57,656 bases of DNA, taken from assembly GCA_900541465.1 (NCBI GenBank), contig UQJY01000008.1, positions 1-57,656 of the forward strand, read 5' to 3'. The position numbers were made by a program, and so were the translations under genes. Shown piece after piece: positions 35,083-43,812 of the stretch. Positions within the stretch are counted from its first letter, which is position 1, and the number at the start of each line of letters is the position of its first letter. The notes below the pieces were generated by a model. That model had not been told where the DNA came from, did no database searches, and worked only from the letters and a program-made list of their open reading frames with translations. The stretch is from an uncultured Fusobacterium sp. (GTDB lineage Bacteria; Fusobacteriota; Fusobacteriia; Fusobacteriales; Fusobacteriaceae).

Positions 35083-35126
35083 TAAAAAGAGACCGTTGCT
35101 TTTATAAATTCTGCAACAGCCCCTCT
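35083..35126 (-). terminator. Terminator of the 94-aa protein gene
   Basis: On the minus strand AGAGGGGCTGTTGC pairs, with several G-U pairs, with GCAACGGTCTCT (plus-strand arms 35113-35126 and 35088-35099), followed by TTTT. The GGGGCTGTTGC arm recurs after asnA. Confidence 0.75.
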
Positions 35127-35137
35127 TCCAGTTTATT

Positions 35138-35422
35138 TTATATTTCTTTTTTATCCATAACTTCTATATATTTTTTAATAAGCTCTAATTTTCCTTCTGC
35201 TTTTGTTAAATCTCTTACAGTTTTATAACTTTTATCATAAAGTCTGTCCTTTATTTTTTTCCCCTCGTTATAAATAAAAACTGCAGGATTTTCTTTATCA
35301 TTTACATCTATATTATATTTTTTTAAAAAATTTTCAGTTTTTTCCATTACCTCTTTAGTAAGTTCTTTCAATTCTTCTCTTTTAAAAACAGCCTTTAGGG
35401 ACAATCCAAAATCATTATTCAT
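35138..35422 (-). CDS. Small hypothetical protein
   Basis: The 94-aa cytoplasmic protein is Lys/Glu-rich and mostly helical, with a central segment PAVFIYNEGKKIKDRLYDK. No signal or membrane segment is present. The start is taken as ATG 35422, 5 nt after a GGAGGGG; a GTG two codons earlier overlaps the end of that site. It lies between the HU-like gene and the first MATE gene, on the same strand, with its own terminator. No family recognised. Confidence 0.6.
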   Translation of the reverse strand: MNNDFGLSLKAVFKREELKELTKEVMEKTENFLKKYNIDVNDKENPAVFIYNEGKKIKDRLYDKSYKTVRDLTKAEGKLELIKKYIEVMDKKEI

Positions 35423-35507
35423 AGACACCCCTCCCCTTTTAAAGTTTTTATTTCTCTTGATTTTATTATACTTTTAAAATATTGTATAGTCAATATTCTT
35501 ATTATTT

Positions 35508-35543
35508 TCTAAAAAATAAGCCCTGTTAAACAAGGCTTATTTT
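35508..35543 (-). terminator. Intrinsic terminator of the HU-like gene
   Basis: AAAATAAGCC (35513-35522) pairs with GGCTTATTTT (35534-35543). Reading on the minus strand the stem is followed by T residues. Confidence 0.82.
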
Positions 35544-35547
35544 ATCT

Positions 35548-35850
35548 TTATTTTCTTTTTCTGCTTCTTTTTCTTCCAGCAAGAAGTGTTTCCATTTTCT
35601 TACCGCATTTAAATCTTACTGTTGTTCTTGGTGCAGTTTCAACAGGCTCATGTGTTTTAGGGTTTACTGGATTTTTCTTTTGAACTGTTTTAACAGTAAA
35701 AGTTCCAAGTCCCCTGAAAATGATTGTCTCATTCTGCATAAGTGCTTTTTCCATTGCTTTTAAAAACATATCTACTTGTTTCTTTGCTTCTTCTCTTGAA
35801 CTTGTATTGTTTTCGTTATAATAAAGTTCAATAAACTCCTTTTTTACCAT
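35548..35850 (-). CDS. HU/IHF family DNA-binding protein
   Basis: The 100-aa protein has the HU fold: an N-terminal helical dimer part, the FRGLGTFTV turn (about 45-53) and the DNA-grasping arm with NPKTHEPVE and APRTTVRFKCGKKM. It differs from classic HU by a shift of the arm motif and by a strongly basic tail, AGRKRSRKRK. It probably bends or coats DNA in the nucleoid. AGGGGG precedes the ATG. Its promoter is not clear in the AT-rich region upstream. A second HU gene elsewhere would be expected for a housekeeping copy. Confidence 0.85.
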   Translation of the reverse strand: MVKKEFIELYYNENNTSSREEAKKQVDMFLKAMEKALMQNETIIFRGLGTFTVKTVQKKNPVNPKTHEPVETAPRTTVRFKCGKKMETLLAGRKRSRKRK

Positions 35851-36351
35851 GTTAATCCCCCTACAATACTTTTATTTATAAACACATAAATTTTTATTCC
35901 CCGAATTTACATATATAATAAAACTTTATGCATTTACAGCTAAATTAAAAATTTTAATAAAAAAACTCTTACTGCAGACAGTTTGTAAGCAAACATATTA
36001 GTTTTTTCAAACACACTTTCTGCAATTTTTTGTATTCCCTATAAAATTTCATTTTAATAGAATTTCTGCATAAAAAATTTTCTATATCTTTTATGCCAGA
36101 CTGCATTTTTTCTATGATATTAAACTGCCTAATTTTTATAATATTTATTATAATATATATTTTTTGAAAAATACATACTATTTTTTAAATTTTTAGCACT
36201 CCTATTTTTTTATATTTTGTATATAATGATATTTTCTGTTCAAAAAAATTTTTAAACTTTAAAAATTTTTTTGAAATTTTATAATTTTCAGTATATTATT
36301 ACACTTTTTTCTTAAAGTCTCCATATTTTATAAAATATTTATATTCAGAAT
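35851..36351. other. AT-rich intergenic region with possible hairpins
   Basis: About 500 bp with no convincing gene. Around 35973-36034, TGCAGA and TCTGCA are arranged as far arms with GTTTG/CAAAC repeats inside. On the minus strand CTTAC and GTAAG form a short stem before a T run (about 35960-35990). These are weak but could mark a leader or a small RNA. The rest shows nothing I can name. Confidence 0.35.
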
Positions 36352-36380
36352 TTGACATTTTTTCTTTTAAAATATATCAT
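36352..36380 (+). promoter_or_regulatory. Promoter of the second MATE gene
   Basis: TTGACA (36352-36357), 17 bp, TATCAT (36375-36380), about 35 bp before the start at 36415. Confidence 0.75.
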
Positions 36381-36414
36381 ATTAAGAAAATTTATCTGTT
36401 TTTGAGGTGGAGTT

Positions 36415-37752
36415 TTGAAAAATGATTTAATAAACGGGAATATTACAAAATCAATAATCACATTTGCTGTCCCTATGATTATTGGAAATTTTTTACAGCA
36501 GTTTTATAATATAGCAGACACCATTATCATTGGAAAGTTTCTTGGGTCTTCTGCCCTTGCAGCTGTAGGGTCTTCATATGCCTTTATGATTTTTTTAACT
36601 TCAATACTTCTTGGGTTATGTATGGGAAGCAGTGCTTTATTCTCTATAGAATTTGGACGGAAAAATATAGAAAAATTAAAAAATGATATAATTGCTGCTT
36701 TTGTCTTAATTGGAATACTGACTATTTTTTTAAATATTTTAAGTTTTCTATTTATTGATAAAATAATAATGTTTATGAAAATTCCAAAAGAAATTTACAA
36801 CATGACCAAAGATTATCTTAATATAATTTTTTATGGAATAATTTTTACATTTCTATATAATTATTTTTCATTTCTTCTGAGGGCTTTGGGAAATTCAGTT
36901 ACTCCCCTTTTATTTCTTGTTGTATCAGCTCTTACAAATATTTTTTTAGATTTATGGTTTGTCATTAATTTAAATGCCGGTGTAAAAGGAGCTGCTTATG
37001 CCACAGTAATTTCACAAGGAATTTCAGGAATTGGAATTTTCTTTTATGTTTTTTATAAATTTCCATGGCTGATTGCTAAAAAGAAAGAAATAAAAATAAC
37101 GAAAAGTACTATAAAAGAAATTTCAGAATATTCTTTTCTTACCTGCATTCAGCAGTCTGTAATGAATTTAGGAATTTTAATGGTTCAAGGCCTGATAAAC
37201 AGCTTTGGTACAAATGTTATGGCAGCATTTACAGCAGCAGTAAAAATTGACTCTCTGGCTTATATGCCTGTACAGGATTTTGGAAATTCTTTTTCTACCT
37301 TTGTTGCCCAGAATTTTGGAGCAGAAAAAATAAAAAGAATAGAAGAGGGAATTAAAAAATCTGTAAATATGATTTTTATTTTCTGTATTTTTATTTCTGC
37401 ATCTGTTTTTATTTTTGCAGAAAAACTTATGCTCATTTTTATTAATCCATCTGAAACTGAAATTCTTTCAATTGGAATACAATATTTAAGAATAGAGGGA
37501 ATTTTTTACTGGGGGATAGGTTTTCTTTTTCTCCTTTACGGTTTCTACCGTGCTGTTAAAAAACCTGAGATGTCTGTTATTTTAACAATTATTTCTCTTG
37601 GAACAAGAGTAATCCTTGCTTACTCTCTAAGCAGTATAGAATATATAGGAATTTTAGGAATATGGTGGTCTGTTCCTATAGGCTGGATTTTAGCAGATAT
37701 TTTTGGTTATTTTTATTATAAAAAATATAAAAATGTTTTTTTCAGACAGTAA
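36415..37752 (+). CDS. MATE family efflux transporter (second)
   Basis: The 445-aa, twelve-helix membrane protein has the MATE N-terminal signature FAVPMIIGNFLQQFYNIAD, close to the NorM/DinF-type consensus, and a second half with VQDFGNSFSTFVAQNFGA. It should extrude cations or drugs across the inner membrane. The start is TTG 36415 with GAGGTGGAG upstream. It is monocistronic, with its own promoter. It is not a recent duplicate of the first MATE gene. Confidence 0.88.
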   Translation: MKNDLINGNITKSIITFAVPMIIGNFLQQFYNIADTIIIGKFLGSSALAAVGSSYAFMIFLTSILLGLCMGSSALFSIEFGRKNIEKLKNDIIAAFVLIGILTIFLNILSFLFIDKIIMFMKIPKEIYNMTKDYLNIIFYGIIFTFLYNYFSFLLRALGNSVTPLLFLVVSALTNIFLDLWFVINLNAGVKGAAYATVISQGISGIGIFFYVFYKFPWLIAKKKEIKITKSTIKEISEYSFLTCIQQSVMNLGILMVQGLINSFGTNVMAAFTAAVKIDSLAYMPVQDFGNSFSTFVAQNFGAEKIKRIEEGIKKSVNMIFIFCIFISASVFIFAEKLMLIFINPSETEILSIGIQYLRIEGIFYWGIGFLFLLYGFYRAVKKPEMSVILTIISLGTRVILAYSLSSIEYIGILGIWWSVPIGWILADIFGYFYYKKYKNVFFRQ

Positions 37753-37907
37753 TACATGTATTATTATTTTAAATACATATCTCTTAATATTTAAATTATA
37801 TAAAAAATAACATGTATCAGATATATGAAATAAAAATTCATAACTTTAAATACATTTTGTATTTAAGATACAAAATATGTTGTAATATTTAAGAAAATGT
37901 ATTACAA
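37751..37907. promoter_or_regulatory. Cluster of palindromes upstream of nagA, possible operators
   Basis: Three inverted repeats in 157 bp: AATACATGTATT (37751-37762), ATTTTGTAT-N5-ATACAAAAT (37854-37876), and TTGTAATA-N12-TATTACAA (37880-37907). A TATAAT (37916-37921) follows. The last two look like binding sites of a dimeric repressor near the nagA promoter; the regulator is not in this window. Confidence 0.5.
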
Positions 37908-37962
37908 TATAAATATATAATTTTATATAAAAAATATTTTTTAATAAAAAAGGAGAAGATTC

Positions 37963-39126
37963 ATGAAAGAATTACTTTTAAAAAATGCAAAAATAGTTTT
38001 AAAAGACAGAGTAATTGAAGGTGATATTCTTACTGCTGATGGAATTATAAGAGATATTACAGACAGAAAAAGTCCTGTGAAAGCTGAAACTCTTGAAGTT
38101 GAAAATTCTATTGACTTAGATGGAAAATACGTTGTTCCTGGATTTATAGATGTACATATTCACGGTTCAAACGGAGCAGATGCAATGGATGGAACTGCTG
38201 AAGCTTTAAAAACAATATCTTCATATATAGCAACAAAAGGAACTACTAAATTTCTTGCTACTACACTTACAAGTTCAAAAGAAGAACTTATTAATGTTTT
38301 AAAAATAGCAGCTGATCTTCAGAATAAAGAACTTGACGGAGCTACTATATTTGGTGTTCATATGGAAGGACCATACTTTGATATAGAATATAAAGGTGCT
38401 CAAAATGAAAAATATATGAAACCTGCTACTGAAAAAGAGATAAAAGATTATCTTGATGTTAAACCAGGACTTGTAAAAATGATGTCCCTTTCTCCACACA
38501 CAGAACAATCTATTGAAACTGTTAAATTTTTAAAAGAAAACGGAGTTATCGTTTCTGTAGGACACTCTGCAGCTAAATTTAATGATGTTATGAAAGCTGT
38601 AGATGCAGGGCTTTCTCACTCAACTCATACATTCAACGGAATGAGAGGAATAAACCACAGAGAACCCGGAGTTGCAGGTGCAGTTCTTATAAGTGATAAA
38701 ATAAATGCTGAAGTTATTTTTGACAAAGTTCATATTCATCCTGAAATTGTAAGACTTATGATAAAAGCAAAAGGAACTGATAAAGTTGTATGTATTACAG
38801 ATGCTATGGCTGCAACAGGACTTCCTAACGGGGATTACAAATTAGGAGAATTAGATGTATATGTTAAAGATGGAGAAGCAAGACTTAAATCAAATGATTC
38901 TCTTGCAGGAAGTGTGCTTACTCTTGATAAAGCATTTAGACACGTTATTGAGCTTGGATATCCTATCTATGAAGCAGTAAAACTTACAAGTACAAATGCT
39001 GCAGTTGAATTTGGATTAAATGCAGGAGCTATTGAAGTTGGAAAAGAAGCTGACTTTACTATTCTTGATGATAGTTATAATGTGGACATGACTATCGTAA
39101 ATGGAAATATTAAATATCAAAGATAG
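37963..39126 (+). CDS. nagA: N-acetylglucosamine-6-phosphate deacetylase
   Basis: The 387-aa cytoplasmic amidohydrolase removes acetate from GlcNAc-6-phosphate, feeding amino sugars to glycolysis or cell-wall synthesis. Motifs seen: PGFIDVHIHGSNG with the metal His pair, HMEGPYF with the metal Glu, GHSAA, THTFNGM, and the catalytic Asp in ITDAMAATG. The length is standard. AAGGAG precedes the ATG. It is alone (no nagB adjacent), with palindromic sites upstream and a terminator downstream. Confidence 0.96.
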   Translation: MKELLLKNAKIVLKDRVIEGDILTADGIIRDITDRKSPVKAETLEVENSIDLDGKYVVPGFIDVHIHGSNGADAMDGTAEALKTISSYIATKGTTKFLATTLTSSKEELINVLKIAADLQNKELDGATIFGVHMEGPYFDIEYKGAQNEKYMKPATEKEIKDYLDVKPGLVKMMSLSPHTEQSIETVKFLKENGVIVSVGHSAAKFNDVMKAVDAGLSHSTHTFNGMRGINHREPGVAGAVLISDKINAEVIFDKVHIHPEIVRLMIKAKGTDKVVCITDAMAATGLPNGDYKLGELDVYVKDGEARLKSNDSLAGSVLTLDKAFRHVIELGYPIYEAVKLTSTNAAVEFGLNAGAIEVGKEADFTILDDSYNVDMTIVNGNIKYQR

Positions 39127-39140
39127 TTATTATTGAACTT

Positions 39141-39171
39141 AAAAGTCGCTATTTCGTTTAGCGGCTTTTTT
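39141..39171 (+). terminator. Intrinsic terminator of nagA
   Basis: AAAAGTCGCTA (39141-39151) pairs with TAGCGGCTTTT (39159-39169) with one G-U pair, followed by T. Confidence 0.88.
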
Positions 39172-39212
39172 ATTTTAAGTAACATTCAATTTTAGAGCAT
39201 GATTTTTTTACA

Positions 39213-39237
39213 ATGGAATTTTGTATCAAAATTTCAT
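39213..39237. other. Near-perfect 25-bp palindrome upstream of glsA
   Basis: ATGGAATTTTG and CAAAATTTCAT flank TAT, 11-bp arms with one mismatch. It lies in an AT-rich 250-bp gap between the nagA terminator and glsA (39172-39427) that otherwise holds only a possible -10 TATAAT at 39387-39392. It may be an operator or a weak hairpin. Confidence 0.4.
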
Positions 39238-39427
39238 GAACATTTTATATTTTTATTATTTTTTAATATTTTTATATTTTTTGTAAAAATCAATTGTTAT
39301 ATATAAAATATCTTTCTTTTCTTGTACTATTACTGAAATTTAGAAAATAATTCTAAAAAAATTCTTTTAAATATGATAGAATTATTTATAATATGGTCCT
39401 ATATTATTTAAAATAAGGAGTGAATAA

Positions 39428-40348
39428 TTGAATAAAAACTTTTTTGATAACAAAATTTATGATATTTTCAATAAAGAAAGAGACTGCTCTCATGGACATC
39501 TTGCTTCATACATTCCAGAGCTTGCAAAAATAAATCCCAATCTTAAAGCATTAAGTATTATAACTGCTGACGGTGAAGAAATAAATATTGGAAATTATAA
39601 TTATAAATTTACTATTCAAAGTATATCTAAAATATTTCTTTTAGCCCTTGCATTAATGGATAACAACGAAGAAGAAGTTTTCAGTAAAATAAGTGTTGAG
39701 CCTACAGGCGACCCATTCAACTCAACTTTAAGACTTGAAACAAATCAAAAAGTTTTTAACCCATTTATAAATGCTGGAGCTCTTGCCAGTGCTTCTATGA
39801 TAAAAGGGAAAAGCCCAAAAGAAAAAATTGAAAGATTAAAAAACTTTATAAGCAGATTTACTGAAAGTGATGATATTGATATCAGTAATGAAATTTATGA
39901 ATCAGAATATAAAACTGCAAATAAAAACAGAGCAATTTCATATCTTTTAAAAAGTATAAATGTTTTAGAAACAGATGTAGAAGACAACTTATCTTTTTAT
40001 ACAATGGCATGTTCTATTATACTTTCCACAAAAAATTTAGCAAAAGCTGGGCTTGTCCTTGCTTCCGGCGGAATTAACAGCCAAGGAGAAAGAATAATAC
40101 CTGTTAAAATTTGTAAAATTATGGTTGCTCTGATGACTACATGCGGTATGTATGACCATTCAGGAAGTTTTGCTGCCAGTGTTGGTATTCCTGCAAAAAG
40201 CGGAGTCAGCGGAGGAATACTTGGAGTGGTTCCAAAAAAGATGGGAATATGCAGTTTCAGCCCCGTTATTACTGAGCAGGGAAACAGTATAATTGGTGTT
40301 GAAATATACAAAGATTTATCTGACATTTATGAACTTAATATATTCTAA
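39428..40348 (+). CDS. glsA: Glutaminase (serine-dependent, GlsA type)
   Basis: The 306-aa enzyme hydrolyses glutamine to glutamate and ammonia, with a beta-lactamase-like fold. The SxxK motif is QSISKIF (Ser and Lys near residues 63-66), and NPFINAGA is also present. Later conserved blocks SGGINSQGE, GMYDHSGSFA and KSGVSGGI fit. The start is TTG 39428 with AAGGAG upstream. It is followed 32 nt later by an RluA-type gene and then DUF523, in one operon ended at 41754. Confidence 0.93.
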   Translation: MNKNFFDNKIYDIFNKERDCSHGHLASYIPELAKINPNLKALSIITADGEEINIGNYNYKFTIQSISKIFLLALALMDNNEEEVFSKISVEPTGDPFNSTLRLETNQKVFNPFINAGALASASMIKGKSPKEKIERLKNFISRFTESDDIDISNEIYESEYKTANKNRAISYLLKSINVLETDVEDNLSFYTMACSIILSTKNLAKAGLVLASGGINSQGERIIPVKICKIMVALMTTCGMYDHSGSFAASVGIPAKSGVSGGILGVVPKKMGICSFSPVITEQGNSIIGVEIYKDLSDIYELNIF

Positions 40349-40380
40349 TCATTTTAGAATCATTATATTTAGGAGGAACA

Positions 40381-41262
40381 TTGAAAGAAAAAAGAAATTT
40401 AACTTTTAAAGTTAAAGAACAGAACGAACTTATGAAATTTCTTATAGAGAATTTACCAAACAAAAATAGAAACAATATAAAATCTCTATTAAAAAACAAA
40501 CAGGTACTTGTTGACGGTGCTGCTATATCACAATTTAACCACCCTTTAAATCCCGGACAGGAAGTTATGATTACTGAATCAAGATTTTCCGACAAAGATA
40601 TGAAAGGAATTAAAGTTGTGTATGAAGACGAATATCTTATTGCTGTAGAAAAAGCTTCTGGAATACTTTCTATCGCTACTGATAAAGAAAGAGAAAAAAC
40701 AGCTTACAATATAGTTAAAAACTATGTTAAATCAAGAAATCCTCTTGAAAAATTATTTATTGTACACAGACTTGACAGAGAAACTTCTGGAGTTATGATT
40801 TTTGCAAAAACTGAAGAAATGCAGCAGATTCTTCAGACAAATTGGCAGAAAATGGTTCTTGAAAGAACTTATGTTGCTGTTGTTGAAGGAAAAGTTGAAA
40901 AGAACAGCGACACTATCATTTCTTATTTAAAAGAAAATTCTGCTTTTGTAACTTTCTCAAGCGACAAAGAAATTGAGGGTTCTAAAAAAGCTATCACTCA
41001 TTATACAGTATTAAAAAGAAGTAAGGGATTTTCTCTTGTAGAAGCTAATATTGAAACTGGAAGAAAAAATCAAATTCGTGTACATATGCAAAGCTTAGGA
41101 CACAGTGTTGTAGGTGATAAAAAATACGGGGCTACAACAAATCCTTTAGGACGTCTTGGACTTCATGCAAAATCTATTATTTTTAAACATCCTAAAACAG
41201 GAAAGGTTCTTTCATTCCAAACAGGAATACCTGCTAAATTTTCTGGAATGTTTAAAAAGTAA
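40381..41262 (+). CDS. RluA family pseudouridine synthase (second of two)
   Basis: The 293-aa enzyme has an N-terminal S4-like region and a catalytic domain with HRLDRETSG, whose Asp is the nucleophile, and GRKNQIRVHMQSLGH near the C terminus. It modifies uridine in rRNA or tRNA; the site is unknown. The start is TTG 40381 with AGGAGG upstream. It is placed between glsA and the DUF523 gene. It differs from the gene at 3694-4563 throughout, so they are old paralogues. Confidence 0.88.
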   Translation: MKEKRNLTFKVKEQNELMKFLIENLPNKNRNNIKSLLKNKQVLVDGAAISQFNHPLNPGQEVMITESRFSDKDMKGIKVVYEDEYLIAVEKASGILSIATDKEREKTAYNIVKNYVKSRNPLEKLFIVHRLDRETSGVMIFAKTEEMQQILQTNWQKMVLERTYVAVVEGKVEKNSDTIISYLKENSAFVTFSSDKEIEGSKKAITHYTVLKRSKGFSLVEANIETGRKNQIRVHMQSLGHSVVGDKKYGATTNPLGRLGLHAKSIIFKHPKTGKVLSFQTGIPAKFSGMFKK

Positions 41263-41284
41263 TTTATATTTTAGGGAGAGAAAA

Positions 41285-41740
41285 ATGATTTTAATAAGTG
41301 CATGTCTTGCAGGAATAAATTGTAAATACAGCGGAGGAAATAATCTTAATCCTAATTTAAGAGATTTGGTGAACAGCGGAAAAGCAGTTCCCATCTGCCC
41401 CGAACAATTAGGAGGTCTTGTTACACCAAGAACACCTGCAGAAATTATAAAAGACAGCAAAGGAAATATTAAAGTTATTACTAAAACAGGGACAGATGTT
41501 ACTAAAGAATATATTCTTGGAGCTGAAAGAGCTCTTGCAATAGCAAAAGCTCTTAATATAAAAACTGCTGTTTTACAAAGCAGAAGCCCTTCATGCGGCT
41601 GCGGATATATTTACGATGGTACTTTTACAAAACATTTAATAGTTGGGAATGGAATCACTGCAGAATTATTTATGAAAAATGGCATAAAAGTTTTTTCTGA
41701 TGAAACTTATTTAAAACAGTCTTTCAATGACCAAGTCTAA
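41285..41740 (+). CDS. DUF523 domain protein
   Basis: The 151-aa protein matches the DUF523 family. Conserved cysteines are seen in ISACLAGINCKYSGG, in VPICPEQLGG and in SRSPSCGCG, a pattern that suggests metal or iron-sulfur binding. The start is ATG 41285 with GGGAGAG upstream; an in-frame ATG at 41156 would overlap the previous gene by over 100 nt and lacks a Shine-Dalgarno, so it is rejected. Function unknown. The operon terminator begins inside its last codons. Confidence 0.87.
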   Translation: MILISACLAGINCKYSGGNNLNPNLRDLVNSGKAVPICPEQLGGLVTPRTPAEIIKDSKGNIKVITKTGTDVTKEYILGAERALAIAKALNIKTAVLQSRSPSCGCGYIYDGTFTKHLIVGNGITAELFMKNGIKVFSDETYLKQSFNDQV

Positions 41741-41754
41741 AAACTTGGTTTTTT
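41731..41754 (+). terminator. Intrinsic terminator of the glsA operon, overlapping a stop codon
   Basis: CCAAGT (41731-41736), loop of six bases, ACTTGG (41743-41748), then six T. The DUF523 stop codon (41738-41740) lies in the loop. Confidence 0.85.
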
Positions 41755-41794
41755 GTTTATCTATAAATATCGTCATAATTAACGAGGTGAAGTT

Positions 41795-43756
41795 ATGCTT
41801 TTAGAAAATCCTTTAAATTTTAACGAAGAAATGGAAAAATTTCATAAAGAAATTAATCCAAGACTTCATCACCTTTTAGGCTGTAAACTTACAAGCCAGA
41901 ATGGAAAAAAAGGAGCTGAGTTTAAAGTCTGGGCTCCAAATGCAAAAGAAGTAAGGGTTGTTGGAAAATTTAATAAATGGAATGGTAAAAAGCATCTGAT
42001 GAATTTTGATTCAGAGCAGGGAATCTGGTTTCTTTTTATTCCTAACATAAAAGAGGGAGATATTTATAAATATGAAATTTTACCTCAGCATGGAGAAAAA
42101 TTTCTAAAATCAGATCCTTTTGCTTTTTATTCTGAGCTTAGACCAAACACTGCTTCTGTTGTAAAAGATGTTCTTTCCCCATATCCATGGGAAGATGAAG
42201 AATGGATGAAAAAAAGAGAAAGTTTTAACTCTTATGAAAATCCAATGAATATTTATGAACTTCATCTTGGTTCTTGGAGGAAAAGAGCTGTAGAAAAAGA
42301 ACCAGGAAAAGAAAAAGAAGAAGACGGAAGAGGATTTTATTCTTATAAAGAAATAGCCGACAGACTTCTTCCATATATTCTTGAAATGGGATATACTCAT
42401 ATTGAAATAATGCCTCTTGCTGAACATCCTCTTGATGCTTCCTGGGGATATCAGGTTACTGGATATTTTTCAATTACAAGCAGATACGGAGATCCTGAAG
42501 GATTTAAATATTTTGTCAATAAATTTCATAAAGCAGGCATTGGAGTTATAATGGACTGGGTTCCGGGACATTTCTGTAAAGATGCACATGGATTATATAG
42601 ATTTGATGGAACAACTTTATTTGAATATGAAGATGACAGACGTGGAGAAAATTACGGCTGGGGAACTGCAAACTTTGATTTAGGAAAACCTGAAGTAAGA
42701 AGTTTTTTAATTTCAAATGCAGTTTTCTTATATGAAATTTATCATATAGACGGAATAAGAGCCGATGCAATTTCAAACGTTATCTATATGGAATATGGAA
42801 AACCTGAAGTTCACGGTTTAAAAAATAAATATGGCGGAGATGAAGATTTAGATGCCATTGAGTTTTTAAGACTTCTTAACAAAACAATTTTTGAGTATTT
42901 TAAAAATCCTCTTATGATAGCTGAAGAAGCTACTGCATGGCCTCTTGTTACAAGACCTGCATATATCGGAGGACTTGGATTTAATTATAAATGGAATATG
43001 GGATGGATGAACGACATGTTAAAATACATGGAACTTGATCCAATTTATAGAAAATACAATCATAATCTTATTACTTTTTCTTTGATGTACAGTTTTTCAG
43101 AAAACTTTATCCTGTCTCTTTCACATGACGAAGTAGTTCATGGAAAAAAATCTCTTTTGGATAAAATGTTTGGGCATTATGAAAATAAATTTGCATCACT
43201 TAGAATGTTTTACGGATATATGTATACTCACCCAGGTAAAAAACTTTTATTTATGGGTGGAGAATTTGGACAGTTTATTGAATGGAGATTTTATGAAGAA
43301 CTTGAATGGAAACTTCTTAAATATCCTATCCATGACAGTATGAAATCATATGTAAGAGATCTTAATATGCTTTACAAAAAAGAAAAATCACTTTGGGAGC
43401 TTGACTGCACAAGTGACGGATTCCAATGGATAGACCATAATAATGCTGATCAAAGTATTATATCTTATGTTAGAAAAAGTAAAAACAAAGATGATTATCT
43501 TGTAATAATCTGCAACTTTACACCTGTGCATTACTCTAATTTTAAAGTTGGAATTCCAAGAATAACTGATTATGAAGAAATTTTTAACAGCGACAGAGAT
43601 ATTTATGGCGGTTCTAATGTGAGAAATATGGGAATAATAAAACCTTTAATTGAGGAAAAACATGGAATGCCTTATTCTGTGTCTTTGGAAATTCCTCCAT
43701 TAGCCACTATAATTTTAAAACCTAAATTTGCTTTGAAACACAGTTTGATAAAATAA
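41795..43756 (+). CDS. glgB: 1,4-alpha-glucan branching enzyme
   Basis: The 653-aa GH13 enzyme makes alpha-1,6 branches in glycogen. It has an N-terminal CBM48 module (about 35-125, with FKVWAPNAKEVRVVG), a catalytic barrel and a C-terminal beta domain. Catalytic residues are visible: Asp324 in GIRADAIS, Glu377 in MIAEEATAW and Asp445 in SLSHDEVVHG. GAGGTGA precedes the ATG. It is the first gene of glgB-glgC-glgD-glgA-glgP-GH13. Only about 40 bp separate it from the upstream terminator, and no convincing promoter is seen there. Confidence 0.96.
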   Translation: MLLENPLNFNEEMEKFHKEINPRLHHLLGCKLTSQNGKKGAEFKVWAPNAKEVRVVGKFNKWNGKKHLMNFDSEQGIWFLFIPNIKEGDIYKYEILPQHGEKFLKSDPFAFYSELRPNTASVVKDVLSPYPWEDEEWMKKRESFNSYENPMNIYELHLGSWRKRAVEKEPGKEKEEDGRGFYSYKEIADRLLPYILEMGYTHIEIMPLAEHPLDASWGYQVTGYFSITSRYGDPEGFKYFVNKFHKAGIGVIMDWVPGHFCKDAHGLYRFDGTTLFEYEDDRRGENYGWGTANFDLGKPEVRSFLISNAVFLYEIYHIDGIRADAISNVIYMEYGKPEVHGLKNKYGGDEDLDAIEFLRLLNKTIFEYFKNPLMIAEEATAWPLVTRPAYIGGLGFNYKWNMGWMNDMLKYMELDPIYRKYNHNLITFSLMYSFSENFILSLSHDEVVHGKKSLLDKMFGHYENKFASLRMFYGYMYTHPGKKLLFMGGEFGQFIEWRFYEELEWKLLKYPIHDSMKSYVRDLNMLYKKEKSLWELDCTSDGFQWIDHNNADQSIISYVRKSKNKDDYLVIICNFTPVHYSNFKVGIPRITDYEEIFNSDRDIYGGSNVRNMGIIKPLIEEKHGMPYSVSLEIPPLATIILKPKFALKHSLIK

Positions 43757-43812
43757 AAATATATAAATGGTAATTTCATACAAAAATGAAAACTAGGAAG
43801 GAGTAGATATTT

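Noticed and set aside
41156..41284. Earlier ATG for the DUF523 protein
   Set aside because: It overlaps the rluA-type gene by over 100 nt and has no Shine-Dalgarno. The family start motif begins right after ATG 41285.
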